This document shows positions 25,012 through 33,641 of a stretch of 64,000 nt of DNA, one piece after another. The DNA is from Kribbella sandramycini (GTDB lineage: Bacteria; Actinomycetota; Actinomycetes; Propionibacteriales; Kribbellaceae). Positions within the stretch are counted from its first letter, which is position 1. Each line of letters opens with the position of its first letter. The translations under genes and the position numbers were made by a program. The DNA is taken from NCBI RefSeq assembly GCF_013131805.1, contig NZ_JABJRC010000011.1, positions 62,001 to 126,000 on the forward strand, in the 5' to 3' direction. Under the pieces are notes generated by a model, which worked only from the letters and a program-made list of their open reading frames with translations, ran no database searches and was not told the DNA's origin.

Positions 25012-26061
25012 TCAGGTGACCTCCGTCAGATCGACGACGTCTTTCCCGGCTCGGAAGGCGCGCTGCTGCCGCATCGCGCCGTTGCCGTCGGCCAGCAGCC
25101 GTTCGATCCCCTCGGTGACCAGGTCCTCGTCGCCGAGCTGCTGCAGTGCGGGAGTGATGTGCTGCAGCAGTTTGGCGAGCAGCTCGCGGACGGGCAGGGT
25201 TTCACCGGTTGGTACATCCAGGGCGGTTCCGGTGAGGCCGTCGCGGGCAGCCAGCCAGTACGCCGCGTGCAGAATCTCGGGCTCCAGCTTCGGTCCGTGG
25301 TCGCCGTCGAGCGCAGTCATCACCAGAGCGCGGCAGAGCGTTGCAAGCAGTACGGTCTCGTCGACGGTCAGTGGGACATCGCTGATGCGGACCTCGACGG
25401 TCGGGAGGTGACTCGACGGGCGAACGTCCCAATAGATCATTCGCTCGTCCAGGATCGTCCCGGCCGCCAGATGCATGGCGACCAGGGCGTCGTAGTGCTC
25501 GGCGGACTCCAAGTACGGCGGTGGGCCGGCGCTCGGCCAGCGCGACCACAGCACCCAGCGCCAACTCGCGAACCCGGTGTCCTGCTCCAGGTAGACCGGC
25601 GAGTTCGCCGTCAACGCGAGCAGCGCGGGCAGCCACGGGCGCAGGTGGTTCGAGACGCGAATCGCCGCCTCCTGATCCGGTACGTCGACATGCACGTGAC
25701 ACCCACAGACACCCTGCTCCCGCGCCAGCAGGCCGTACCGGTCGGCCATCTCCCGATAGCGCGCCTTCTGGGTGACCAACTGGGCAGCCGACCCCTGCGG
25801 CGGGACGGCGATCGCCAGCAACCGAGCGCCTTCACCGGCCGCGGCCTGCGCGAGCTCGCGGCGCAGCCCGGTCAGCGCGGTCTGCAACTCGGCCGCGGAA
25901 TCGCAGACCGGGCTGTTGGTCTCCACCTGGGCCCGGGTGAGTTCCAGGGTGACGTCGAGGTCGGGCAGCTCGTCGACAACGGCCTGACTGCGCGGAAGCG
26001 GCTCACCGGTGGCGGACACCAGCAGGAGTTCTTCTTCGACTCCGATGGACGGAAGTTTCAC
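25012..26061 (-). CDS. YbdK-type carboxylate-amine ligase (GCS2 family)
   Basis: 349 residues from GTG 26061, which gives the family opening VKLPSIGVEEELLLV. Other GCS2 features are RAQVETNSPVCDSAAEL, CGCHVHVDVPDQE (about 119-131), WYD-like IYWDVRPSSHLPTVEVRISD and the C-terminal DLVTEGIERLLADGNGAMRQQRAF. The family forms gamma-glutamyl-type amide bonds with ATP. YbdK itself has weak glutamate-cysteine ligase activity. Actinomycetes make mycothiol and sometimes ergothioneine, but no egt genes are adjacent, so the true substrate is unknown. Divergent from the HipA-like kinase with only 42 bases between them. Confidence 0.85.
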   Translation of the reverse strand: MKLPSIGVEEELLLVSATGEPLPRSQAVVDELPDLDVTLELTRAQVETNSPVCDSAAELQTALTGLRRELAQAAAGEGARLLAIAVPPQGSAAQLVTQKARYREMADRYGLLAREQGVCGCHVHVDVPDQEAAIRVSNHLRPWLPALLALTANSPVYLEQDTGFASWRWVLWSRWPSAGPPPYLESAEHYDALVAMHLAAGTILDERMIYWDVRPSSHLPTVEVRISDVPLTVDETVLLATLCRALVMTALDGDHGPKLEPEILHAAYWLAARDGLTGTALDVPTGETLPVRELLAKLLQHITPALQQLGDEDLVTEGIERLLADGNGAMRQQRAFRAGKDVVDLTEVT

Positions 26062-26103
26062 CCTCCGCCGGTACCCGTTCGACAAACCGGTTAGGGTCGT
26101 GGC

Positions 26104-26841
26104 GTGAGTTTGCCGATGGTCGCCGCGACGCGGTACGTGTTGCCGCTGCGGGAGGGCGGGTCGCTGCCTGCTGTTGTCGAGGGCAACGATCTGGGGACGT
26201 ACGTGATCAAGTTCCGGGGCGCCGGTCAGGGGCCGAAGGCGCTGGTGGCGGAGGTGATCGTCGGTGAGTTGTTCCGGCGGCTCGGCCTGCGGGTGCCGGA
26301 GCTGAAGCTGATCGAGCTCGATCCCGCGATCGGGAAGTCCGAGCCGGATTTCGAGATCCAGGAGCTGCTGATCCGCAGCGCCGGGCTGAATCTGGCCGTC
26401 GACTTTCTCCCGGGCTCGTTCGGGTACGACGCCACCTTCAGCCCCGGGGCCAAGCTGCGGGCCGAGGTGCTCTGGCTGGACGCGTTCACCGCGAACGTCG
26501 ACCGCTCCTGGCGCAACCCGAACCTGCTCGTCTGGCACAAAGAGCTCTGGATGATCGACCACGGCGCCGCGCTCTACTTCCACCACTCGTGGATGCCCGC
26601 CGAGCGGTTCGCGACGCTCCCGTTCGACTACCACGACCACGTCTTCGCCGACTCGGCGTCCGACGTCCTCGCGGCGGTCGACGAGCCGCTGGCCGCGCGG
26701 ATCACGCCGCAGCTGCTCACCGAGGTGATCGCGCTCGTCCCGGGCGAATGGCTCACCGAGGGCGATCGCGAGCGCTACCTGGAGTATCTGCTCGCCCGGC
26801 TCGCGAACCGGTCGGCCTGGGTGCCGGGTGGTACCGCATGA
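26104..26841 (+). CDS. HipA-like kinase
   Basis: 245 residues from GTG 26104. The protein is much shorter than true HipA (about 440) and lacks the N-terminal subdomain. The kinase-like core is visible: YVIKFRGAGQGPKALVAEVIVGELFRRLGL (nucleotide lysine and P-loop region, about 38-65), WLDAFTANVDRSWRNPNLLVW, which resembles the catalytic loop (Asp with Asn), and LWMIDHGAALYF (metal-binding Asp). HipA proteins phosphorylate translation factors or tRNA synthetases in toxin-antitoxin systems. For this short branch no target is known. It overlaps the DUF3037 gene by four bases (ATGA), so the two proteins are very likely partners. Confidence 0.8.
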   Translation: MSLPMVAATRYVLPLREGGSLPAVVEGNDLGTYVIKFRGAGQGPKALVAEVIVGELFRRLGLRVPELKLIELDPAIGKSEPDFEIQELLIRSAGLNLAVDFLPGSFGYDATFSPGAKLRAEVLWLDAFTANVDRSWRNPNLLVWHKELWMIDHGAALYFHHSWMPAERFATLPFDYHDHVFADSASDVLAAVDEPLAARITPQLLTEVIALVPGEWLTEGDRERYLEYLLARLANRSAWVPGGTA

Positions 26842-27215
26842 CCGCGCCGTTCGACTACGTGATCCTGCGCTGCGCGCCGCGCGTCGAGCGGGCCGAGTTC
26901 ATCAACGTCGGCGCGATCCTCTACTGCCGCGAGCTCGGCTACCTGGCCGCCGCGTGGGACTTCACCCCGGAGCGGCTCCACGCCCTCTACCAGGACGCCG
27001 ACCCGGGCGCGCTGAAGGCGTCTCTGGAGCACATCTGCGCGATCTGCGCGGGTGACCCGGCCGCCGGCCCGGCCGCGAAGGTCAAGCCCAACGAACGCTT
27101 CGGCTGGCTCGCCGCGCCGCGCAGCACCGTCATCCACGCGGGGCCAATCCACAGCGGGATCACCAACGACCCCGCTGCGGATCTGGAGCGACTGATCGAG
27201 GAGTACGTCGGTTAG
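26838..27215 (+). CDS. DUF3037 protein paired with the HipA-like kinase
   Basis: 125 residues from ATG 26838. The opening FDYVILRCAPRVERAEFINVGAILYC and the stretch PNERFGWLAAPRSTVIHAGPIHSG match DUF3037, a small domain that I recall being found next to short HipA-like kinases in many bacteria. It could be a regulator, a substrate adaptor or the antitoxin-like half of the pair. No DNA-binding motif is visible, unlike HipB. Its stop overlaps the 3' end of the convergent phosphoglucomutase gene by four bases. Confidence 0.8.
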   Translation: MTAPFDYVILRCAPRVERAEFINVGAILYCRELGYLAAAWDFTPERLHALYQDADPGALKASLEHICAICAGDPAAGPAAKVKPNERFGWLAAPRSTVIHAGPIHSGITNDPAADLERLIEEYVG

Positions 27216-28834
27216 CCGAGGGCCTTCGAGACCACGTCGCGGGCCTCGACGAAGACCTCTTCGAGGTGGTCGGCGCCCTTGAAGGACTCGCCGTAGATCT
27301 TGTAGAGGTCCTCGGTGCCGGAGGGGCGCGCCGCGAACCAGGCCGACTCCGTCGTCACCTTCAGCCCGCCGATCGCGGCGCCGTTCCCGGGCGCGCTGGT
27401 CAGCCGATCGACGATCGGCTCCCCGGCCAGCTCGGTCGCGGTGACGGCGTCGGCCGACAGCGCCGACAGCTTCGCCTTCTGCTCGCGACTCGCCGGTGCG
27501 TCCACCCGCGAGTACGCCGAAGCGCCGAAGCGCTCGACCAACTTCGCGTGTGCCTGCGACGGCGTCGCCCCGGTGACGGCCGTGATCTCACTGGCCAGCA
27601 GCGCGAGCAGGATGCCGTCCTTGTCCGTCGTCCAGACCGTGCCGTCGAACCGCAGGAAGCTCGCGCCCGCGGACTCCTCGCCGCCGAAGCCGACCGAGCC
27701 GTCGATCAGGCCGGGCACGAACCACTTGAACCCGACCGGCACCTCCCAGAGCCGCCGGCCGAGGTCGGCGACGACGCGATCGATCAGCGACGACGAGACC
27801 AGCGTCTTGCCGACGGCGACGTCCGGGCCCCATTGCCGGTTCGCGAACAGGTAGGAGATCGCGACCGCGAGGTAGTGGTTCGGGTTCATCAGGCCGGCAT
27901 CGGGGGTGACGATGCCGTGCCGGTCGGAGTCGGCGTCGTTGCCGGTGGCGACGTCGTACCGGTCGCGCTGGGCGACCAGCGAGGCCATCGCGGACGGCGA
28001 AGAGCAGTCCATCCGGATCTTGCCGTCGTGATCCAGCGTCATGAACGACCAGGCCGGGTCGATCCGCGGGTTCACCACGGTCAGGTCGAGCCGGTGCCGC
28101 TCGGCGATCGCGGCCCAGTAGTCGACGCTCGCGCCGCCGAGCGGGTCGGCGCCGATCTTCACCCCGGCCGCACGGACGGCGTCCAGGTTCAGAACCGAGG
28201 GCAGGTCGTCGACGTAGTGGCCGAGGAAGTCGTAGGAGCCGGCCTCGCGGCGGGCCTGCTCGAACGGCGTCCGGCGGACGTCGCGGTTGCCGCCGGCGAT
28301 CAGCTCGTTGGCGCGGGCGGCGATCCAGCCGGTCGCGTCGGAGTCGGCCGGGCCGCCGTGCGGCGGGTTGTACTTGATGCCGCCGTCGCGCGGCGGATTG
28401 TGCGACGGGGTGATCACGATGCCGTCGGCGCCCGCGCGCTCGACCCGGTTCAGCCGCAGGATCGCGTGCGAGACGGCGGGCGTCGGCGTCAGCCGGTCGG
28501 CGCTGTCGACGAGCGTCCGGACGCCGTTCCCGGCGAGGACTTCGAGTACCGTCCGCCAGGCCGGCTCGGACAGGCCGTGGCTGTCGCGGCCGACCAGGAG
28601 CGGGCCGTTGGTGCCCTCGCCGGCACGGTACTCGCAGATCGCCTGGGTGATGGCCAGGATGTGCGCCTCGTTGAAGGCGCCGTCGAGACTCGAGCCGCGG
28701 TGGCCCGACGTGCCGAAGACGACCTTCTGCGCGGGATTCTCGACGTCGGGCGTGATGCTGTCGTACGCCGCGAGCAGTGCGGGCACGTCGACGAGGTCCT
28801 CGGGCTGGGCGGGCTGGCCTGCGCGTGGGTGCAT
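27212..28834 (-). CDS. pgm: Phosphoglucomutase (alpha-D-glucose phosphate-specific)
   Basis: 540 residues from ATG 28834; a GTG six bases earlier is possible. Family length is about 545. The enzyme interconverts glucose 1-phosphate and glucose 6-phosphate, linking glycolysis to glycogen, trehalose and cell-wall precursors. Key motifs are VVFGTSGHRGSSL near the N-terminus, the phosphoserine loop ITPSHNPPRDGGIKYN (about 141-156), the metal-binding loop ATGNDADSDRHGIVTP (about 300-315), the sugar loop GGEESAGASFL and the phosphate-binding ARPSGTEDLYKIYGES near the end. All are intact, so the enzyme should be active. Confidence 0.95.
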   Translation of the reverse strand: MHPRAGQPAQPEDLVDVPALLAAYDSITPDVENPAQKVVFGTSGHRGSSLDGAFNEAHILAITQAICEYRAGEGTNGPLLVGRDSHGLSEPAWRTVLEVLAGNGVRTLVDSADRLTPTPAVSHAILRLNRVERAGADGIVITPSHNPPRDGGIKYNPPHGGPADSDATGWIAARANELIAGGNRDVRRTPFEQARREAGSYDFLGHYVDDLPSVLNLDAVRAAGVKIGADPLGGASVDYWAAIAERHRLDLTVVNPRIDPAWSFMTLDHDGKIRMDCSSPSAMASLVAQRDRYDVATGNDADSDRHGIVTPDAGLMNPNHYLAVAISYLFANRQWGPDVAVGKTLVSSSLIDRVVADLGRRLWEVPVGFKWFVPGLIDGSVGFGGEESAGASFLRFDGTVWTTDKDGILLALLASEITAVTGATPSQAHAKLVERFGASAYSRVDAPASREQKAKLSALSADAVTATELAGEPIVDRLTSAPGNGAAIGGLKVTTESAWFAARPSGTEDLYKIYGESFKGADHLEEVFVEARDVVSKALG

Positions 28835-28902
28835 ACCCACATGCAAGCACAACTCACGACCGGCGGGTGTCGATCTCGCGCCCGCCCGTTCGTCAGGAGA
28901 GC

Positions 28903-29556
28903 ATGGACCCGACAATCAGCGCCGCCCTGTACGCCGGAACCCGCGCTCGCGTGACCGACGCCGTCCGCACGCTCGGCCCCGCCGACCTGGACCGGATCGT
29001 GCCCGCCTGCCCCGCGTGGACCGTGCACAACCTGGTCTCGCACCTGGCCGGCGTCGCGGCCGACTTCGTCGCCGGCAACCTCGACGGCGCCCCCGAGCCG
29101 CCGTGGACCGCCGTCCAGGTCGACGCCCGCCGCGACCTCCCGCTGAGCGCGATCCTCGCCGAGTGGGCGGCCACCGACCTCGAATCCACCATCGCAACCA
29201 GCGATCACCCGCTCGTCTCCAACCTGTGGGCGGACGCCGGAACCCACGAAGCCGACCTCTCCGCGATCCTCCCGATCCCCCGCCCGCCCACGTCGCTCCA
29301 ACTGGCCGCCGTGCGCTGGATCCTCGACGAGCCCGGCGCGCTCACCCTGCACACCGAACACGGCACCTGGGCCCTGGCCGGCGACGGCCCGCCTGCAGAG
29401 GCGACCACCTCGACGTACGAGCTCTTCCGGGCGCTCATGGGCCGCCGGCACCCCAGTCAGATCCGGGCCTGGACCTGGTCCGAGCCGTCAGCTGCCGGCT
29501 ACTGGAGTCACGAGCTCCCGCGCCTCCCTGAGCCCGCGCAGCCTCAGACCGACTAG
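28903..29556 (+). CDS. Mycothiol-dependent maleylpyruvate isomerase-family protein
   Basis: 217 residues from ATG 28903, with AGGAGA before it. The N-terminal DinB-like four-helix domain shows PACPAWTVHNLVSHLAGVAADFV, where the His of VHNL and the HLAG motif are the metal-site positions. A small C-terminal SCP2-like domain follows (LTLHTEHGTWAL). Actinobacterial proteins of this type use or resemble enzymes that use mycothiol. The specific reaction is unknown for most. Divergent from pgm. Confidence 0.8.
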   Translation: MDPTISAALYAGTRARVTDAVRTLGPADLDRIVPACPAWTVHNLVSHLAGVAADFVAGNLDGAPEPPWTAVQVDARRDLPLSAILAEWAATDLESTIATSDHPLVSNLWADAGTHEADLSAILPIPRPPTSLQLAAVRWILDEPGALTLHTEHGTWALAGDGPPAEATTSTYELFRALMGRRHPSQIRAWTWSEPSAAGYWSHELPRLPEPAQPQTD

Positions 29557-29909
29557 CTCTCGTCCAGCCGGGCGATGAGCGTCTTCGGCGCGACCTGCCG
29601 GTAGGCCTGCTCGACCAGGTCCTCGACGTGCTCCCAGTCGACGTCCACATCCAGGTAGACGCCGAGCCAGCCGCGGTGGCCGACGTACGGCGGGCGGTAG
29701 AAGTGCTCGGGGTCTTCGGCGACGAGCGCCTCCTGGACGCCGGGCGGCGCGGCGCACCACAGGCCGACCCGGTCGTCGTGGTGCTGGTTCGCGAAGTTCA
29801 CGAACACCTTCTTGTCCCGCACGAACCACGTCGGCTCGCCGTGGCTCAGCCGTTCGGTCGCCTCGGGCATCGCGAGGCACAGTGCGCGCAGCCGCTCCAG
29901 TCCGTCCAT
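29553..29909 (-). CDS. MmcQ/YjbR-family protein
   Basis: 118 residues from ATG 29909. It shows the MmcQ/YjbR features GLERLRALCLAMPEATE, SHGEPTWFVRDKKVFV, and the end DLVEQAYRQVAPKTLIARLDE. The fold (CyaY-like) is found in small proteins often called DNA-binding, but the cellular role is unproven. It follows the response-regulator gene by four bases and is probably the last gene of that operon. Its 3' end overlaps the convergent 28903 gene by four bases. Confidence 0.85.
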   Translation of the reverse strand: MDGLERLRALCLAMPEATERLSHGEPTWFVRDKKVFVNFANQHHDDRVGLWCAAPPGVQEALVAEDPEHFYRPPYVGHRGWLGVYLDVDVDWEHVEDLVEQAYRQVAPKTLIARLDES

Positions 29910-29913
29910 GAGC

Positions 29914-30570
29914 TCAGTGTCGCGGACCGGGGACGACGACGCCCGCCTCGTACGCGTAGACGACGGCCTGCGCGCGGTCCCGCAGGTCGAGTTTGGTCAG
30001 GATGCTGCTGACATGTGTCTTGACCGTCTGCTCCGCGAGCACCAGCTCGGCCGCGATCTGCTGATTCGAGAGCCCGCGCGCGATCAGCCGCAGTACTTCG
30101 GTCTCCCGCGGGGTGATCCTGGTCAGCGGCGCGACGGCCGCGGGCTGCGACCGCGCGAAGTCCTCGACCAGCCGCCGGGTGACCGACGGCGCGAGCAGCG
30201 CGTCCCCGGCGGCGACCACGCGGACCGCCGCGGCCAGCTCGTCCGGGGTCGAGTGCTTCAGCAGGAAGCCGCTCGCCCCGGCGCGGAGCGCGGAGTACAC
30301 GTAGTCGTCGAGGTCGAAGGTGGTCAGCATCACGACCCGCGGCGCGTCCGGGACGGCGAGGATCTCGCGAGCCGCGGTCAGCCCGTCCATCACCGGCATC
30401 CGGACGTCCATCAAGATCACGTCCGGCCGCAGCTCGGCCGCCTGCGCGACCGCCTCGGCGCCGTTCCCGGCCTGGCCGACCACGTCGATATCCGGCTGCG
30501 CGCCGAGCAGCGCGCCGAACCCGGCCCGGACCATCTCCTGATCGTCAACGATCAGCACGCGGATCGACAC
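29914..30570 (-). CDS. NarL/LuxR-type response regulator
   Basis: 218 residues from GTG 30570. The receiver domain has the acidic pair VDD at 8-10, phospho-acceptor Asp55 in LMDVRMP, the switch Thr at MLTTF and Lys105 in FLLKHSTP. The LuxR helix-turn-helix is in LTRITPRETEVLRLIARGLSNQQIAAEL, then LAEQTVKTHVSSILTKL (about 148-200). Its start lies inside the end of the kinase gene (26-base overlap), so the pair is coupled. Confidence 0.95.
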   Translation of the reverse strand: MSIRVLIVDDQEMVRAGFGALLGAQPDIDVVGQAGNGAEAVAQAAELRPDVILMDVRMPVMDGLTAAREILAVPDAPRVVMLTTFDLDDYVYSALRAGASGFLLKHSTPDELAAAVRVVAAGDALLAPSVTRRLVEDFARSQPAAVAPLTRITPRETEVLRLIARGLSNQQIAAELVLAEQTVKTHVSSILTKLDLRDRAQAVVYAYEAGVVVPGPRH

Positions 30571-31756
30571 GAGTCACCTCCTGCAGCGGGAGCAGAGCCT
30601 CCACCAGATAACCCCCTTGTGGGGTCGGCCGCGCCGTCACCGCGCCGTCCACCAGCTCGACGCGCTCGCGCATCCCGATCAGCCCGTGCCCAGTGCCCTC
30701 GACCGTCGCCGTCGTCCCCCGCCCGTTGCGGACCCGAACCACCAGCATCGACGCCGTCCGCCGGATCTCGACCTCGATCGGCGCGCCGGTCGCATGCCGG
30801 ACGGCGTTGCTGAGCGCCTCCTGCACCACCCGGTACGCCGTCAGCTGCACCGCCGGGTCGACGTCCGCGACCGTTTCGGCATCGACCTCGATCGCGGCGC
30901 CCGCCTCCCGGTGGGCAGCGATCAGCTCGGGCAGCTGGTCGAGGCCGGGTTGCGGTTCGAGTTCGGCGTCCGGCTGCTCTTCGCGGAGGATGCGCAGGAC
31001 GCGCCGCATCTCGGCCAGCGAGGACCGGGCCGCCTCCGCGATCTCGGCGAACTCGGCGCGGACGGCGTCCGGCAAACCGGACAACCGATGCGGCGCACTG
31101 TCCGCGCGGACGACCACCACCGACAGGTGATGCGCCACGACGTCATGGAGCTCGCGGGCGATCCGGGCCCGCTCCTGCAGCCGCGACCGCTCCGAGCGCT
31201 CGGCCTCGGTGATCGTCTCCTGGACGGCCAGCTGACTACGGGTCTCGGTGGCCGACCGCAGTACGTCGCCGACCCCGGCGCCGACCGCGGAGAGCAAGGC
31301 CATCACGACCAGCGTGGACCATCCGACGTTGAAGCCCAGCACCACGGCGGCGATCACAGTGACCACGCTGAACGCCTGCGCCGCGAGCCACCAGTTGAGC
31401 AGCTCCCGCCGTGGCATCCCCTGCGCACCGGCCAAAGCGAGCACGATCGAGTAGCTGAAGACCGCCGTCGCCGTCCACGGCCAGGGCTCACCCGAGCTGT
31501 TGGGCGCGGACAGCGGCGCCATCACCGCGGTGGCCGCGAGCGAGACGCCGAGCGCCACCTGCGGCTGGTAGAAGACCGCGGCCAGCGCGAACGCCCGGGC
31601 CAGGCCGAGGAGCACCGGCAGGATCAGGAACCCGAAGTGGTAGTGCTGCAGGGTGTCCAGCGCCGTCAGGAAGAACGTCGCCGTCACCCCCACGGCAGCC
31701 GCGATCCCCCAGCGGCCGCGCGGCCAGCCCGCGAGGAGCTGCTGTACGTCGATCAT
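30545..31756 (-). CDS. Membrane sensor histidine kinase (HisKA_3 type)
   Basis: 403 residues from ATG 31756. Four or five transmembrane helices in the first 165 residues are followed by a short coiled linker, the HisKA_3 dimerisation domain with phospho-acceptor His204 in RELHDVVAHHLS, and a C-terminal ATPase domain with YRVVQEALSNAVRHA (N box) and GTGHGLIGMRERVELV (G box). There is no large extracellular sensor loop, so a signal within the membrane is likely, as in envelope-stress kinases of the LiaS/DesK type. It forms a phosphorelay with the overlapping NarL-type regulator. The small membrane protein gene just upstream (31771) is probably an accessory. Confidence 0.93.
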   Translation of the reverse strand: MIDVQQLLAGWPRGRWGIAAAVGVTATFFLTALDTLQHYHFGFLILPVLLGLARAFALAAVFYQPQVALGVSLAATAVMAPLSAPNSSGEPWPWTATAVFSYSIVLALAGAQGMPRRELLNWWLAAQAFSVVTVIAAVVLGFNVGWSTLVVMALLSAVGAGVGDVLRSATETRSQLAVQETITEAERSERSRLQERARIARELHDVVAHHLSVVVVRADSAPHRLSGLPDAVRAEFAEIAEAARSSLAEMRRVLRILREEQPDAELEPQPGLDQLPELIAAHREAGAAIEVDAETVADVDPAVQLTAYRVVQEALSNAVRHATGAPIEVEIRRTASMLVVRVRNGRGTTATVEGTGHGLIGMRERVELVDGAVTARPTPQGGYLVEALLPLQEVTRVDPRADR

Positions 31757-31770
31757 GTTCGTGGACCCTT

Positions 31771-32226
31771 TCACAGTTGGGCGAGCCAGGACAGGATGAC
31801 GAACGTCACCGCGACACACAGCGCGATAGTTGCCGGGAGCACCCACTTCGCGGTGGACGTGCCGTCGAGCCGGCGCAGCAGCGCGCCGTACAGGCCGGTG
31901 ATCCCGCGCAGGACGAACGCCAGGACGACGATGATCGGCACCGACACCAGCGCATGCACCGCCCAGGCCCCGGCCATCGTCGGCCCGCCCCACGTGCCGG
32001 GCCCGTACGGCCCGCGCTCGACCAGCCCGTAGAACGGGCCGCGGAGCACCGCGATCGCCATCAGCGCCAGGAAGAACCACGCCATCAGCCCCAGCACCAG
32101 ACCGGCGAACCCGGCCCAGAGGCGGCGTCCGAACCGCAGCTCCGCCGTGTCGGTCCGCGCGCCGACCATCGTCATGACGCCGGCCGGCGCGAGGAGCGCG
32201 CCGTCCTTGATCCACCCGAGTCGCAT
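31771..32226 (-). CDS. Small membrane protein upstream of the two-component pair
   Basis: 151 residues from ATG 32226, preceded by GGGAGAG. Three hydrophobic helices (about 35-60, 92-113 and 130-148) are separated by a Gly/Pro-rich loop (ERGPYGPGTWGGPTMAG). No family is recognised. It is 14 bases before the kinase start and first in the operon, so it could sense or tune the kinase. The promoter region it shares with the divergent lipoprotein gene contains a CRP-like box. Confidence 0.65.
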   Translation of the reverse strand: MRLGWIKDGALLAPAGVMTMVGARTDTAELRFGRRLWAGFAGLVLGLMAWFFLALMAIAVLRGPFYGLVERGPYGPGTWGGPTMAGAWAVHALVSVPIIVVLAFVLRGITGLYGALLRRLDGTSTAKWVLPATIALCVAVTFVILSWLAQL

Positions 32227-32333
32227 TGCTCTCTCCCAGTCGTTCGTTGATGTGCTCAACGCTAGGAATTCGCGGCCGGCGGCACCTCCAGCCACGGAGC
32301 CAACCGCGACCCCGTACCCCAGTAGGGGGTGGT

Positions 32334-32349
32334 TGTGATCCAGGTCACA
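32334..32349. promoter_or_regulatory. Perfect CRP/GlxR-type box TGTGA-N6-TCACA
   Basis: The 16 bases match the CRP-family consensus exactly in both half sites. An overlapping 13-base palindrome, GGTCAC-A-GTGACC, covers 32343-32355. It lies between the divergent two-component operon (starts at 32226) and the lipoprotein gene (32434). Confidence 0.6.
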
Positions 32350-32433
32350 GTGACCACGATCCGTGCCACCGCGTTACACGGTCAGTGCCGTACGGCCTCG
32401 TCCGCCTCGGCACGCCCTGAGTGGAGGTTCGGC

Positions 32434-32976
32434 ATGCGCATTCGGAACCTGGCAGTGACCGCACTCGTCCCCGCGATGATGCTCGCCGGGTGCGGTAACG
32501 AGGCGTCGTCCATCGCCGCGTCGTCCCCCGGCGCCCAGAAGGCGTCGAAGCAGACGCTGACCGAGCAGGTCGGCGCGCCGGTCGCCTCGGCCGATCCGGT
32601 CGTGAACGCGTACTACGACTACCGCGTCGCGCTCGACCAGATGATGCGCAGCGGCGGCGCCAAGACCGAGCAGCTCCGTCCGGTGATGACGGCGAACCTG
32701 TTCCAGTCGATCAGCGTCCAGGCGAAGTACTACCGCTCCAAGCGGCTGCGCAACACCGGCGCGACGACGGTCCTGTGGGCCAAGCGCACCCTCGCCTCGA
32801 ACGGCGTCATCGTCACCGCCTGCTACGACACCTCCGCCGCCCGCACGGTCGACTCCTCGAACCAGTCGGTCCTCCCGGCCGACATCCCGACCCGCTGGCT
32901 GGACCAGATGCGCGTCAAGCAGCAGAACACCCGCTGGATCGTCGACGGCGGCAGCACCAAGCCGACCGACTGCTAG
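32434..32976 (+). CDS. Putative lipoprotein
   Basis: 180 residues from ATG 32434, with GGAGG eight bases upstream. The lipobox LAGC places the acylated cysteine at about residue 20. The mature part has a helical stretch (VVNAYYDYRVALDQMMRSGG) and a beta-rich C-terminal half with two cysteines (TACYDT and the final DC). The shape recalls small NTF2-like or Mce-associated secreted proteins, but the sequence is not diagnostic. Divergent from the sensor operon, with which it may share control through the CRP-like site. Confidence 0.7.
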   Translation: MRIRNLAVTALVPAMMLAGCGNEASSIAASSPGAQKASKQTLTEQVGAPVASADPVVNAYYDYRVALDQMMRSGGAKTEQLRPVMTANLFQSISVQAKYYRSKRLRNTGATTVLWAKRTLASNGVIVTACYDTSAARTVDSSNQSVLPADIPTRWLDQMRVKQQNTRWIVDGGSTKPTDC

Positions 32977-33464
32977 TGGCGGACCATCTGGCGCAGCAGC
33001 GTCTCGACCGCCAGATGCAGATCGGCGTCGTGTTCGGGGCCTGACCACACCACGACGCAACCCTTGTCGCCGAGTTTGCTCGCGACCAGCTCACGCGCCG
33101 GTGTCGGGTCGCCCTGATTGAGGACGACGACCAACCGGCGTCCGTCGCGCTGCAGCCGATCGAGCAGCGGCGGCAGCGTCGACCCGCGGAACAGCCCGGG
33201 ATCGCTCTTCACCTTGGTCTCGACCATCACCCCGCGCCCGCGGACGACGAGCAGGAAGTCCGCCCGGTCCCGGGTGAACTCGCGGTCGTGATAGATCCGC
33301 GCCTTCGGCCACAGCCGCTGGAACGCGACGTCCACCTCGGCGTCGTACCGGTCGGCCAACCGGCTCACCTTCGAACTCGTCGCCCGCGGCCGATAGCTCT
33401 CCGGCGTCGCGCGCACGCGCCCCAGCAACGAACGCAACCAGCGCCGCAGTCTCGTGTCGATCAT
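32973..33464 (-). CDS. Small restriction-endonuclease-fold protein (NERD-like)
   Basis: 163 residues from ATG 33464. The segment YDAEVDVAFQRLWP, RDRADFLLVV, GVMVETKVKSDPG is a recognisable PD-(D/E)XK-type core: a conserved acid in ADF and the E-T-K of the metal site, with the helix that follows. After it comes LVVVLNQGDPTPARELVASKL. Nuclease-related NERD domains and Holliday-type nucleases share this fold. Standalone small forms are largely uncharacterised. It ends overlapping the lipoprotein gene by four bases. Whether it cuts DNA is not known. Confidence 0.6.
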   Translation of the reverse strand: MIDTRLRRWLRSLLGRVRATPESYRPRATSSKVSRLADRYDAEVDVAFQRLWPKARIYHDREFTRDRADFLLVVRGRGVMVETKVKSDPGLFRGSTLPPLLDRLQRDGRRLVVVLNQGDPTPARELVASKLGDKGCVVVWSGPEHDADLHLAVETLLRQMVRH

Positions 33465-33641
33465 CGGCGGACCCCTCGACCTAGCCAACACTCACCGATG
33501 AGTGTCCCCACCCGTAGGTTCACCCGAACCCGCCCACACCGATCGTGACCGCACCGCCACATAACGCGCGTCCGCGCCGCAACCGCGCCCGCCGGGCCTA
33601 GGCTGGGCCCCGGCACCAGGCCGGCACGGAAGGGAACCGCG

